This document shows positions 7,563-15,144 of a stretch of DNA of 64,000 bases, piece after piece (within the stretch, counting starts at the first letter, position 1; each line of letters opens with the position of its first letter). The stretch is taken from positions 1 through 64,000 of the forward strand of contig CP064987.1 of assembly GCA_016699835.1 (NCBI GenBank), read 5' to 3'. Origin of the DNA: Phycisphaerales bacterium. GTDB taxonomy: Bacteria > Planctomycetota > Phycisphaerae > Phycisphaerales > UBA1924. The notes beneath the pieces were generated by a model. That model was not told where the DNA came from, did no database searches, and saw only the letters and a program-made list of their open reading frames with translations. The translations under genes were made by a program, and so were the position numbers.

Positions 7563-9067
7563 GCGACGGCCCCACACGCTACTACCTCTATATCCCGGTC
7601 TGGGCCACGGGCCGCGCCCCGCAGGGCGGCGGATCGAGCAACTACTCGACGCCGTCGGAGTCGCCCGACTCGTCGTACAGCACGTACTCGACGCCCACCA
7701 GCACGCCGAGCATGCCGCCGAGTTACTCGACGACGGGCGATGTGATCTACACGACCGGACCGGGCGGCACGCCGACGCTGACGTTCTACACCACCGATGC
7801 GTTCACCAGCAACACGCCGGGCACGACGCACACGCCGTCGAGCACGCCGAGCGATACGCCGTCGAGCAGTGGTGGCATGTCGTCCACGGGAATGTCGAGC
7901 AGCGGCGGTTCAAGCGGAATGAGCAGTTCCGGCGGCGGCAGTTCGTCCGGCATGAGTTCTTCGGGCGCTTCGTCGGGCATGAGTTCCGGGGCGTCCAGCG
8001 GCATGTCGTCGGGTGCGAGTTCGGGCATGTCCTCGGGCGGATCCTCTGGCGGATCGTCCGGAGGAGGCAGCTCCGGCGGCGGCTCGTCGGGCGGGGGCGG
8101 GTCCAGTGGCGGCGGCAGCGGCCCGGGCGGCTCGGGTCCCGGAGGCTCCGGCCCTGGCGGTTCTGGGCCGGGAGGGTCGGGCCCTGGGGGAAGCGGGCCG
8201 GGTGGTTCCGGGCCCGGTGGTTCCGGGCCGGGTTCCAACTGCGTGCTGGCCGGGACGCCGGTGCGGCTGGCCTCCGGTCAGACCGTGCCGATCGAGCATC
8301 TCAAGCCGGGCGATCGGGTCGCGGCGCTGGACGTGGCGGGCCTGGATCGTGATGTGCCGTGGCGGGCGCAGTACCAGTGGCTGCGTCAGCGAGCCGAAGC
8401 GGTGCTCACGCCTGTCACTGGCTCCGTGGCCAGCGTCACGGTCGGCACGCACGACGGGTTCATCACCGTCAACGGTCGCCTGCGGCTCACGCCCGAGCAC
8501 CCGGTGCTCTTGCGCCGCGGCGATGAGGTCGGGTTCGTGTCGGCGGAGTTCGTGCTCGTCGGCGACTATCTCGTGCGGCACGACCTCAGCGAAGAACGCG
8601 TCGAGACGATCAGCCGCGCCGGCGATCGCGTCACCACGGTCGCGGTGCATGTGCCCGGCCTCAACGTGTTCCTTGCCGACGGCGTGTGGGTCCACAACGA
8701 CATGCCCGCGACGCAGGCGACCGGCTCAGGATCGGCCTCTGGATCAGGGTCTGGCTCTGGCTCGGGATCAGGCTCCTCCAGCGGCAGCGGGTCCGGCTCC
8801 GGCAGCGGCAAGTCCAGCGGCTCGTCCATGTCGAGTTCTGGAAGCTCGTCTGGGTCTGGCAGTTCGTCTGGTTCCTCGAGCGGCAGCGGGAGCGAAAGTG
8901 GCTCGGGCCCGCCCGGTTCCGGCTCAGGCTCCGGCAGCGCCCAGCAGTCGGTGGCGCTCGGCGAGGGCGCGTCGTCGTTCATTGAGGGAGGCATGGAGGG
9001 CGTGCCGCCCGCCAAGTGGCAGCAGAGTGGATTGAGCAGTGGCATCGAAGAGGAGGTGAAGGCGTGA
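7559..9067 (+). CDS. Ser/Gly-rich protein with embedded Hint (intein-like) domain
   Basis: 502 residues. Residues 1-100 are Ser/Thr/Tyr/Pro-rich, about 100-227 are Ser/Gly/Met repeats ending in GSGPG units, 228-380 form a Hint domain, and about 385-460 are again Ser/Gly repeats. Hint evidence: first residue Cys228 (NCVLAGTPV), the LKPGDRV loop, block B TPEHPV (Thr311, His314), and the C-terminal VHN with His379-Asn380, followed by Asp381. The 153-residue size means no homing endonuclease. Such domains (bacterial intein-like) self-cleave or self-splice; because the +1 residue is Asp rather than Cys/Ser/Thr, C-terminal cleavage is likelier than splicing. Start ATG 7559 overlaps the previous stop. 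The flanks could be linker or fibre. Confidence 0.75.
   Translation: MSDGPTRYYLYIPVWATGRAPQGGGSSNYSTPSESPDSSYSTYSTPTSTPSMPPSYSTTGDVIYTTGPGGTPTLTFYTTDAFTSNTPGTTHTPSSTPSDTPSSSGGMSSTGMSSSGGSSGMSSSGGGSSSGMSSSGASSGMSSGASSGMSSGASSGMSSGGSSGGSSGGGSSGGGSSGGGGSSGGGSGPGGSGPGGSGPGGSGPGGSGPGGSGPGGSGPGGSGPGSNCVLAGTPVRLASGQTVPIEHLKPGDRVAALDVAGLDRDVPWRAQYQWLRQRAEAVLTPVTGSVASVTVGTHDGFITVNGRLRLTPEHPVLLRRGDEVGFVSAEFVLVGDYLVRHDLSEERVETISRAGDRVTTVAVHVPGLNVFLADGVWVHNDMPATQATGSGSASGSGSGSGSGSGSSSGSGSGSGSGKSSGSSMSSSGSSSGSGSSSGSSSGSGSESGSGPPGSGSGSGSAQQSVALGEGASSFIEGGMEGVPPAKWQQSGLSSGIEEEVKA
8116..8235 (+). repeat. GSGPG-coding tandem repeat
   Basis: About eight consecutive 15-bp units coding Gly-Ser-Gly-Pro-Gly lie just before the Hint Cys. 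Codons vary between units (GGC/GGT/GGG/GGA), which suggests selection for the peptide rather than recent slippage. Confidence 0.8.
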
Positions 9068-9687
9068 TCCCGAAGGTCATCTACACGGCCGACTTGTCCG
9101 AGTCCCCCGACCGTCAGCGGCTTGCCGCGTGGAAGCACGCGTGGCAGACGCTGCATCCGGAGTGGGACATCGTCACATTCACGCTGGACAACCGGCCGCC
9201 GATCCTGAACCACGATCAGTGGCAGCAGACGCTCGACCTCAGCGAGCCCGCGGCGTCGGCGGCGCGGCTGAACCTGCTGCGATACGAGGTGCTCGCCCGC
9301 GAGGCCGGCGTGTTCGTCGATCCCGATCGCCTGCCGCTGCGTCCGCTGGATGAACTCGTCGCCGGGGTCGGCGCGTTCTGTTCCACGATCGCCAGCCATG
9401 GCGCGAGCCGCCCGCACATGCTCTCGCCATCGGTGCTTGGTGCGACGCGGAACCACCCGATGCTCTGGCACGCGATCCGCGACCTGCCGCACTCGGTGCT
9501 GGTCTATCGCGGCGTGTGGGACCAGAGCGGGCCAGGTTTCCTGACTCGCGTGGTCCGCGACCACGGACACTTCCGCGACGTGGTGCCGTTCCACTGGGCG
9601 CTTTTCGAACAGGGCGAAGCAGCCGCCAAGGCTCACGGCGGGGCGTTCGGGTTCGTGACCGGCAAGGCGGCGGAGGCTGCGGCTTGA
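9064..9687 (+). CDS. GT32-like glycosyltransferase, first copy
   Basis: 207 residues. N-terminal IPKVIYT, then AARLNLLRYEVLAREAGVF followed by DPD (Asp86, Asp88), the DxD-type nucleotide-sugar site of GT32 (OCH1-like/capsular polysaccharide) enzymes; PLRPLDEL follows as in the family. The first part is less typical than in the next gene (FVDPD instead of YLDTD), so this copy may be diverged. Start GTG 9064 overlaps the stop of the Hint-protein gene. It transfers a sugar to an unknown acceptor, perhaps surface glycan or tail protein. Confidence 0.72.
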   Translation: MIPKVIYTADLSESPDRQRLAAWKHAWQTLHPEWDIVTFTLDNRPPILNHDQWQQTLDLSEPAASAARLNLLRYEVLAREAGVFVDPDRLPLRPLDELVAGVGAFCSTIASHGASRPHMLSPSVLGATRNHPMLWHAIRDLPHSVLVYRGVWDQSGPGFLTRVVRDHGHFRDVVPFHWALFEQGEAAAKAHGGAFGFVTGKAAEAAA

Positions 9688-10358
9688 AAACCACCGCAAC
9701 CGCCACCTCGATCCCGCGGGTCCTGCACCAGATCTGGCTGGGCAAGGGCGAGATGCCCCTGCACCAGCGGCGCTGGCGTCGCCGCTTTGCCGAGATGAAC
9801 TCGCATTGGGAGATGCTGCTGTGGACGGACGAGAACTTGCCGCCGATCCTCAATCGCAACGCTTGGGCAGCGTGCGGCCAAGTCGGCGGCACGCCCGGCT
9901 GCGTGATGCGCTCGGACATCCTGCGCCTCGAAGTCCTGGCCCGCTTCGGAGGTGTCTATCTCGACACCGACGTGAAGCCGATCCGGCCGCTCGACGAGAT
10001 GTGCCCGCCCGAAGTACGAGCGTGGGCCGCATGCGAGCAACTCGACATCGTCTCCAACGCGGCGATGGGATTCCCCGCCAAGCACCCGGCGATGTGGCAC
10101 GCGGTGGCGATGATCGAAGAGTCGTTCTTCGAGCGCCGGTATGTCGGCGATCAAGCCGGGCCTGGGCTACTCGCTCGGGTGGTCACCCAGTACGACGACA
10201 TCGCGCTCTACCCGCCCGCGTACTTCCACCCGACCGTCGGGGAGTCGAAGTCGAATCCCGACGCGAAGCACTTCCTCCTGGGCGCACACCTCTTTGCGGG
10301 GACTTGGGTGGAGGAGAATCGACCGAAGCACAGAGTCTTGTGGAACGCCAATGCCTGA
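9684..10358 (+). CDS. GT32 glycosyltransferase, second copy
   Basis: 224 residues from TTG 9684 (TTGA overlap with the previous stop). IPRVLHQIWLG at the N-terminus, MRSDILRLEVLARFGGVYLDTD with DxD Asp94/Asp96, then KPIRPLD: classic GT32 motifs for UDP- or GDP-sugar binding. The C-terminal part (AYFHPTVGE, HLFAGTW) recurs in a decayed copy at about 34.93-35.26 kb. The two adjacent GT32 genes are paralogues. The gene ends 5 bp before the convergent copA stop, which marks the edge of the metal island. Confidence 0.85.
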   Translation: MKTTATATSIPRVLHQIWLGKGEMPLHQRRWRRRFAEMNSHWEMLLWTDENLPPILNRNAWAACGQVGGTPGCVMRSDILRLEVLARFGGVYLDTDVKPIRPLDEMCPPEVRAWAACEQLDIVSNAAMGFPAKHPAMWHAVAMIEESFFERRYVGDQAGPGLLARVVTQYDDIALYPPAYFHPTVGESKSNPDAKHFLLGAHLFAGTWVEENRPKHRVLWNANA

Positions 10359-10362
10359 CCGC

Positions 10363-12819
10363 TCAACGAGCGTGGCGTAACCGAAGACTGTTGAGCACCA
10401 CGCTCACGCTGCTGAACGCCATCGCCGCGCTCGCAATGATCGGCGAGAGCAACCACCCCGTGAACGGGAACAGCACGCCCGCCGCGATGGGAATGCCGAC
10501 GATGTTGTAGATAAACGCCCAGAACAGGTTCTGTTTGATCGTCCGCATCGTCGCGTGCGAGAGTGCGATGGCCTGGGGCACAGTTCGTAGGTCACCTCGC
10601 ATCAGCGTGATGTCCGCGGACTCCATCGCTACATCCGTGCCTGTTCCGACCGCAAGGCCCACATCGGCCTGCGCGAGGGCGGGAGCGTCATTAATGCCGT
10701 CGCCGACCATGCCCACGACGTGACCCTCGGCCTGGAGAGCCTTGACCTTGTCCGCCTTGTCCTTGGGCAGGACGTCGGCGAAGACCACATCGACACCGAC
10801 CTGCGAGGCGACCGCCTCCGCCGTCCGTTGGTTATCGCCGGTCATCATGACCACGCGCAGCCCGAGCGCGTGCATCGTGGCGATGGCCTCCTTCGACTCT
10901 GGCCGCACCGTGTCGGCGACGGCCACGATCCCGGCTTCGCGGCCGTCCACGGCGGCGAACATGGGCGTGCGCCCCATCGCCGCCAGAGCAGCGGCCGTCT
11001 CCGCCAGCGTGGAGCGGATACCGCGCTGCTCAAGCAGCGCGGCCTTGCCGACGAGTACAGCGCGGCCGTCCACCGTGGCCTCGACCCCGTGTCCGACCAC
11101 GGCCTGGAAGCCGATCGGCTCGGTGAGAACCAGCCCGCGTGCCGCGGCCTCTCGCACGATGGCTGCGGCGAGCGGGTGCTCGCTGTGCTGCTCTGCTGAT
11201 GCGGCCAGCCGCAGCAACTCGCGTTCCTCGAGCGGGCCACCGGGTGCCGGGATAATGTCGGTCACGGCGGGCTTGCCGTGCGTGATCGTGCCCGTCTTGT
11301 CGAGCACGATGGCGGTGAGCTTGTGGGAGGTCTCAAGGGCCTCGCCGCCCTTGATGAGAATGCCCTTCTCCGCGCCACGCCCCGTGCCCACCATAATCGC
11401 CGTTGGAGTCGCCAGCCCCAGGGCGCACGGGCACGCGATGATGAGGACGGAGACGGCCGTGACCAGCGCCATGCTGAGGCGCGAGTCCACCGGCGATGCG
11501 AACCACCAGACCACGAACGTCACGAGGGCGATTGCGATGACGATCGGGACGAACACGCCGCTGATCTTGTCGGCCAGACGAGCGATCGGTGCCTTGCTGC
11601 CCTGCGCCTCCTGCACGAGCCGGACGATCTGCTGCAGGGCCGAGTCGGCCCCGACCTTGGTCGCGACCAGCCGCAGCGCGCCGGTCGTGTTCATCGTTGC
11701 GCCAAAGACGCTGTCGCCGGCCGCCTTCTCGACCGGCACACTCTCGCCGGTGAGCATGGACTCGTCCACGGCGGACTGGCCGCTCTCGACGTTCCCGTCC
11801 ACGGGGATCTTTTCGCCGGGACGCACGAGGACGCGGTCACCCACGACCACGGATTCGATCGGCACATCCTGCTCGGTGCCGTCTCGCATGACGCGAGCGG
11901 TCCTGGCCTGCATACCGATGAGCCGCTTGATGGCCGCGCTGGTCCGGCCCGTGGCCCTGGCCTCAAAGTACTTCCCCAGCAGGATCAGCACGATGATGAC
12001 CGCTGCGGCCTCGTAGTAGACCGGGACCATCGTCATGCCGCCCATCGCGCCCTCGCCGTGCGACGCGCTCGCGACGGTCCCGCCCACACCCGCAAAGAAC
12101 CCCGGCCAGATCGTCGCCGCGAGCGAGTAGAAGTACGCCGCACCGGTGCCCATCGCCACCAGCGTGTCCATGGTGGCGCTGAAGTGCCGGAGGCCCTTCC
12201 ACGCGGAGCGGAAGAACTGCCAGCCGCACCAAAACATGACCGGCGTCGTGAGCGCGAGCTGGAGCCAGTTGATCCACGGAACGTTGAACGCTTCGATCTT
12301 GCCATGAGACATCGTGATGACGAGCACGGGCAGCGACAGCGCCGCGCCGACGATCATCTTGGTGAGCAGGCGTCGTGTCTCGGCCTCGCCCACATTCATA
12401 TGGGCCGAGTGATCTTCGCCCCCAGTACCGCCGCTCATCGCGTGCCCTGCGTGTTCCTCCGTTGTCTGTGCCGCGAGCATCGCCGCGTGGTCGTGGCCCG
12501 CGTGACCATGCGCAGGGTTCACGGCGTTGTGCCGCGCCGGAGGCACGACCGCTTTGTACCCGATGTCGTCAACTGCCTTGGCGAGCTTCTCAGGTCCAGT
12601 CGCCGCCGGGTCGTACTTTACCGTCGCCACCTTGGTGGCGAAGTTGACGTTTGCCGACGAGACGCCGGCCTGCTTCGCCAAGCGCTTCTCGATCCGGTTG
12701 GCACACGAAGCGCACGTCATGCCCTCGATGGGCATATCGGCCCGCTCGATGTTCTTGACCTCGGTCGAGTTCGGCGGTGTGGCGGCGTCACCGTGCGGGT
12801 GGTTGTGCGCGTTGTTCAT
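10363..12819 (-). CDS. copA: Cu(I)-exporting P1B-type ATPase
   Basis: 818 residues. N-terminal HMA domain with GMTCASC (Cys36, Cys39), then a His-rich linker (HGHAGHDHAA, HAGHAM, EDHSAHM), eight membrane segments, the TM6 motif CPC (463-465), phosphorylation site DKTGT (Asp507), the GDGINDAPAL hinge, and TM7/8 signatures YN and MAFSS that define Cu(I) pumps (P1B-1). It exports cytoplasmic Cu(I)/Ag(I) to the periplasm. The second of two in-frame ATGs is chosen because AAAGGA sits just before it. Last gene of the CsoR operon. Confidence 0.95.
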   Translation of the reverse strand: MNNAHNHPHGDAATPPNSTEVKNIERADMPIEGMTCASCANRIEKRLAKQAGVSSANVNFATKVATVKYDPAATGPEKLAKAVDDIGYKAVVPPARHNAVNPAHGHAGHDHAAMLAAQTTEEHAGHAMSGGTGGEDHSAHMNVGEAETRRLLTKMIVGAALSLPVLVITMSHGKIEAFNVPWINWLQLALTTPVMFWCGWQFFRSAWKGLRHFSATMDTLVAMGTGAAYFYSLAATIWPGFFAGVGGTVASASHGEGAMGGMTMVPVYYEAAAVIIVLILLGKYFEARATGRTSAAIKRLIGMQARTARVMRDGTEQDVPIESVVVGDRVLVRPGEKIPVDGNVESGQSAVDESMLTGESVPVEKAAGDSVFGATMNTTGALRLVATKVGADSALQQIVRLVQEAQGSKAPIARLADKISGVFVPIVIAIALVTFVVWWFASPVDSRLSMALVTAVSVLIIACPCALGLATPTAIMVGTGRGAEKGILIKGGEALETSHKLTAIVLDKTGTITHGKPAVTDIIPAPGGPLEERELLRLAASAEQHSEHPLAAAIVREAAARGLVLTEPIGFQAVVGHGVEATVDGRAVLVGKAALLEQRGIRSTLAETAAALAAMGRTPMFAAVDGREAGIVAVADTVRPESKEAIATMHALGLRVVMMTGDNQRTAEAVASQVGVDVVFADVLPKDKADKVKALQAEGHVVGMVGDGINDAPALAQADVGLAVGTGTDVAMESADITLMRGDLRTVPQAIALSHATMRTIKQNLFWAFIYNIVGIPIAAGVLFPFTGWLLSPIIASAAMAFSSVSVVLNSLRLRHAR

Positions 12820-12846
12820 GGTCATCCTTTGTCTTCGCGGTCAGCG

Positions 12847-13035
12847 TTACGGCTTGGCAGCGGTCGCGGCCCGTTCAGTCGGCGACCGCGAAGCCGCCGT
12901 GCCGTTCTGCTTGAGCACCGCTCCGGCAATGAGCGCCCCGACCACTACCACGCCCACGATCAGCGGCACGAACTTCCGCCAGCCCGTCGCCCGAGTTTTG
13001 TTGTTGGGGGGGTGGCATCCGCAGTTGCAACTCAT
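12847..13035 (-). CDS. small Cys-rich membrane protein
   Basis: 62 residues starting MSCNCGCHPP: three Cys and a His in the first eight residues, a likely soft-metal site, followed by one membrane helix at about 20-42 and a short polar tail. A GAGGTG Shine-Dalgarno precedes the ATG. It lies between csoR and copA, so it may donate Cu(I) to CopA or sense copper at the membrane, but no family is recognised. Confidence 0.7.
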   Translation of the reverse strand: MSCNCGCHPPNNKTRATGWRKFVPLIVGVVVVGALIAGAVLKQNGTAASRSPTERAATAAKP

Positions 13036-13059
13036 GATTCACCTCGTATGTGCCGCCGC

Positions 13060-13479
13060 TCACCGCGCGACCTTGGCGACCAACTCCAAGAGTTCCTCGA
13101 TCATGTCGTCCCTCTTGGCTCCATCCTCGTGCATCGCTGCGGCGGCGCAGTGCGTGAGGTGGTTCCTGAGCAGGTTCTTGGCGACCGAGCGCAGCGACTC
13201 CTGCACCGCCGCGGCCTGCTGGATGATGTCGGCGCAGTAGCGGTCCTCCTCGATCATCACCGCGATGCCGCGCACCTGGCCCTCGATCCGCCGCAGGTGC
13301 TTAAGGTTCGCGGCCTTGATCGCTGCATCCACGCCGACCGCGTGCGCTCCCGGCCCCACGCCGTCGCGGGTCTGGCCGATGACTGAACCCTCGCCCGGTT
13401 TGCACCCGCACGCCGCGCCGTTCAACGCGGGCAGCGCTGCACGCTCGGAGACGCCCTTGCTCGATTTGCCTTTGGCCAT
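13060..13479 (-). CDS. csoR: CsoR-family copper-sensing repressor
   Basis: 139 residues; the second ATG is chosen because AAGGAG lies 8 nt before it. All-helical DUF156 fold with LRRIEGQVRGI and the Cu(I) triad C-x24-H-x3-C (Cys82, His107, Cys111), the CsoR rather than RcnR/FrmR pattern. Binds operator DNA as a tetramer and releases it on Cu(I) binding. Unusual: a 50-residue N-terminal extension carrying CGC (24-26) and a His, not needed in classical CsoR. It probably represses its own operon through the box at 13905-13923. Confidence 0.9.
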   Translation of the reverse strand: MAKGKSSKGVSERAALPALNGAACGCKPGEGSVIGQTRDGVGPGAHAVGVDAAIKAANLKHLRRIEGQVRGIAVMIEEDRYCADIIQQAAAVQESLRSVAKNLLRNHLTHCAAAAMHEDGAKRDDMIEELLELVAKVAR

Positions 13480-13515
13480 GACCATCGCTCCTTGGTTCGA
13501 TGCTTCACCAAACTC

Positions 13516-13884
13516 TCACCCGCAGCAACCGCCGGTGGGCTTCGCCCCGCTCCCGCCCTGCGGCATGGCCGACCCGCCGCCCGGCTGAGCGCGATTGCCA
13601 CCCCCGCAGCACCCGCCGCCGCCCTTGGCGGGCATCGGCGACCCCGCGCTCGCGGCATCGGCCACCGCCTTCGCCGGATACCCGGCCTCGTCGAGCGCGG
13701 CCACGGCCTTGCCCGTGGTCCAACCATCCCCGGTTTCGATCACCGCCGAACCCACCGCCACCGACCTGACCTTCACCCCCGGCACCGCCGAAAGGGCCTT
13801 GCTCACGGCTTGAACGCAGTGCCTGCAAGACATGCCGTCGATGCTGAGCGTGGTCGTTGTGTTCGTTTCCGTCGTCGTGTTCAT
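13516..13884 (-). CDS. HMA-domain copper chaperone-like protein with Cys-rich tail
   Basis: 122 residues. HMA domain (about 10-75) with GMSCRHC (Cys20, Cys23), like MerP/CopZ, then a flexible Gly/Pro tail containing two CC pairs (GGCCGGG and the final GGCCG). It has no signal peptide, so it is a cytoplasmic chaperone that could deliver Cu(I) to CopA or to CsoR; the tail may store metal. Start ATG 13884 has AAGGAG at 13891-13896; an upstream ATG in the frame lies beyond the promoter and is rejected. First gene of the CsoR operon. Confidence 0.85.
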   Translation of the reverse strand: MNTTTETNTTTTLSIDGMSCRHCVQAVSKALSAVPGVKVRSVAVGSAVIETGDGWTTGKAVAALDEAGYPAKAVADAASAGSPMPAKGGGGCCGGGNRAQPGGGSAMPQGGSGAKPTGGCCG

Positions 13885-13902
13885 GCGAATCTCCTTGGTG
13901 GA

Positions 13903-13932
13903 AATATACTCCCCCCCAGTATACGCCGCCAA
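13903..13932 (-). promoter_or_regulatory. sigma70-type promoter of the copper operon
   Basis: On the minus strand -35 TTGGCG (13927-13932) and -10 TATATT (13903-13908) are 18 bp apart; the spacer contains the CsoR-type box. The start codon follows 18 nt after the -10, so the leader is very short. Confidence 0.6.
13905..13923 (-). promoter_or_regulatory. CsoR-type operator
   Basis: Perfect 6-bp inverted repeat TATACT/AGTATA around seven C residues. A G/C tract flanked by A/T arms is the known CsoR operator style. It overlaps the spacer and -10 of the promoter of the operon that encodes csoR, so repressor binding would block RNA polymerase. The same architecture recurs at 34882-34900. Confidence 0.75.
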
Positions 13933-14018
13933 GTCGTCCACGGTTCTCCGAGTTCTGGTCAAACGATCCCGGGCGGCCGTAACCCGCCCCTTAACCTGGA
14001 TTGGTGCGTTGCGGGGGG

Positions 14019-14468
14019 CTACTCCCGATGTCGCGGTTCGGTGCCCGTATCCGGGATGCTGGGTGTCTGAGGCTGCCGTAAGTGCTCGGCCGCATTGGCA
14101 CGACGAATCACCTCATCGCGTTGCCAGCGCTTGTAGCGTGCATCCTCTGTGACCAGCCCGGACGACCAACCCACGAAGAGGAAGACCACAGGAAATGCGA
14201 ACTGGTCGTGGTTGAGCGACCCACCAACGGCCCACCGCAGACCTAGGTATCCCAGGTAGAGCACGGCGCACGCGGTCCCGGACAACAGGCCGCCACGCAG
14301 GCCGAACCAGAGCGCCGCACGAAAGATCAATGGCAAGTAGAGGGCCGAGAGGGCGGTGTGGAGCCAATGCCAAGTGTGCGCCGCTGAGGGAACCACGAAG
14401 TGGGCGACCGTGATGATCGCGGCCCACAGCACTGTCTGCCTCAGATGGTACCGGCGCTCTTCATCCAT
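14019..14468 (-). CDS. membrane sensor-domain protein without kinase
   Basis: 149 residues with about four membrane helices (VLWAAIITVAHFVV, LHTALSALYLPLIF, GLLSGTACAVLYLGYLG, FAFPVVFLFVGW). This matches the N-terminal sensor domain of a class of bacterial histidine kinases (RYHLRQ, YLPLIF, GLRGGL), but the ORF stops after a short cytoplasmic segment (RYKRWQRDEV) and no HisKA or ATPase domain follows in any frame before 13.96 kb. Start ATG 14468 overlaps the previous gene; it is the last gene of the long efflux operon. It may be a truncated kinase or a stand-alone sensor. Confidence 0.6.
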   Translation of the reverse strand: MDEERRYHLRQTVLWAAIITVAHFVVPSAAHTWHWLHTALSALYLPLIFRAALWFGLRGGLLSGTACAVLYLGYLGLRWAVGGSLNHDQFAFPVVFLFVGWSSGLVTEDARYKRWQRDEVIRRANAAEHLRQPQTPSIPDTGTEPRHRE

Positions 14469-15144
14469 GATGTTGCTCACCGCGTGTATCGCCGGTGCGG
14501 CTGCTCGATTGATCAGCGTAGGGCGGAGCACCGCGAACAGCAGGAAGATGGCCTCGTTCCGCCTTTTCCAGCGTCAAGAGCATCCCGAACCCCGGGTCTT
14601 TGGACGCCGAGGCCCGCCAGGCGTCCCAGTGGCGTCGCATGTCCGCGCGCAGGTGGGCCACGATGTCGCCCAGGAGCACGATATGGCATCGTCGATCCTG
14701 ATGCCCGGGTGCCAGCGTCCCGAACGCGACAAGTCGAACCCCGTGGCCGTGGTGCGTGTGGGCCCGGCCGTTGCGGAGCAGCTCATGCACGATGCCGTCG
14801 ATGTCGCTGTGCCGGCAGCAGCCGAACCGCTCAAGGGCGGCTGTGAGCACATCGTGCCTGGTGGCGGCATCGTTGAGTTCCGCCCGCCCCTCCTTGACCT
14901 CGCCGATCATCATGTCCGGCACGCCCCCGGCGATTCCGAGCAACCTGTTGGCTTCGCTCTCGGCCGGGTGATGCATGGCCTTGCCCGGGCCCGATGCCTC
15001 GCCGAACCGGAATGCCAGGACGTCCAGGTCAGTCAGGCACTCTTGTACACCGCCGGGGGCAGCACGGACGACGGGGAACTCCGTCACGGTGAGGTACCCG
15101 TGAAGACGCAGGAATGCCTGCACCAAGGCGACTGCGTTGTCCAT
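14461..15144 (-). CDS. PD-(D/E)XK nuclease-like protein of unknown function
   Basis: 227 residues. An N-terminal helical LVQAFLRLHGYLTVTEFPV segment, TDLDVLAFRF with a strand-borne Asp, and MIGEVKEG (E-V-K) match the D...(D/E)xK pattern of restriction-endonuclease-fold proteins. The rest has several His (HTHHGHG) and no second known domain. Start ATG 15144 overlaps the ATPase stop by one base (TGATG), so it is translated from the efflux operon. A nuclease in a cation-pump operon is unexpected; the fold assignment is by motif only. Confidence 0.5.
   Translation of the reverse strand: MDNAVALVQAFLRLHGYLTVTEFPVVRAAPGGVQECLTDLDVLAFRFGEASGPGKAMHHPAESEANRLLGIAGGVPDMMIGEVKEGRAELNDAATRHDVLTAALERFGCCRHSDIDGIVHELLRNGRAHTHHGHGVRLVAFGTLAPGHQDRRCHIVLLGDIVAHLRADMRRHWDAWRASASKDPGFGMLLTLEKAERGHLPAVRGAPPYADQSSSRTGDTRGEQHHG

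Noticed and set aside
7865..8235. Possible collagen-like fibre or CRISPR-like repeats
   Set aside because: The repeats are GSGPG-coding and codon-varied, not Gly-x-y collagen triplets, and there are no spacers of CRISPR type.
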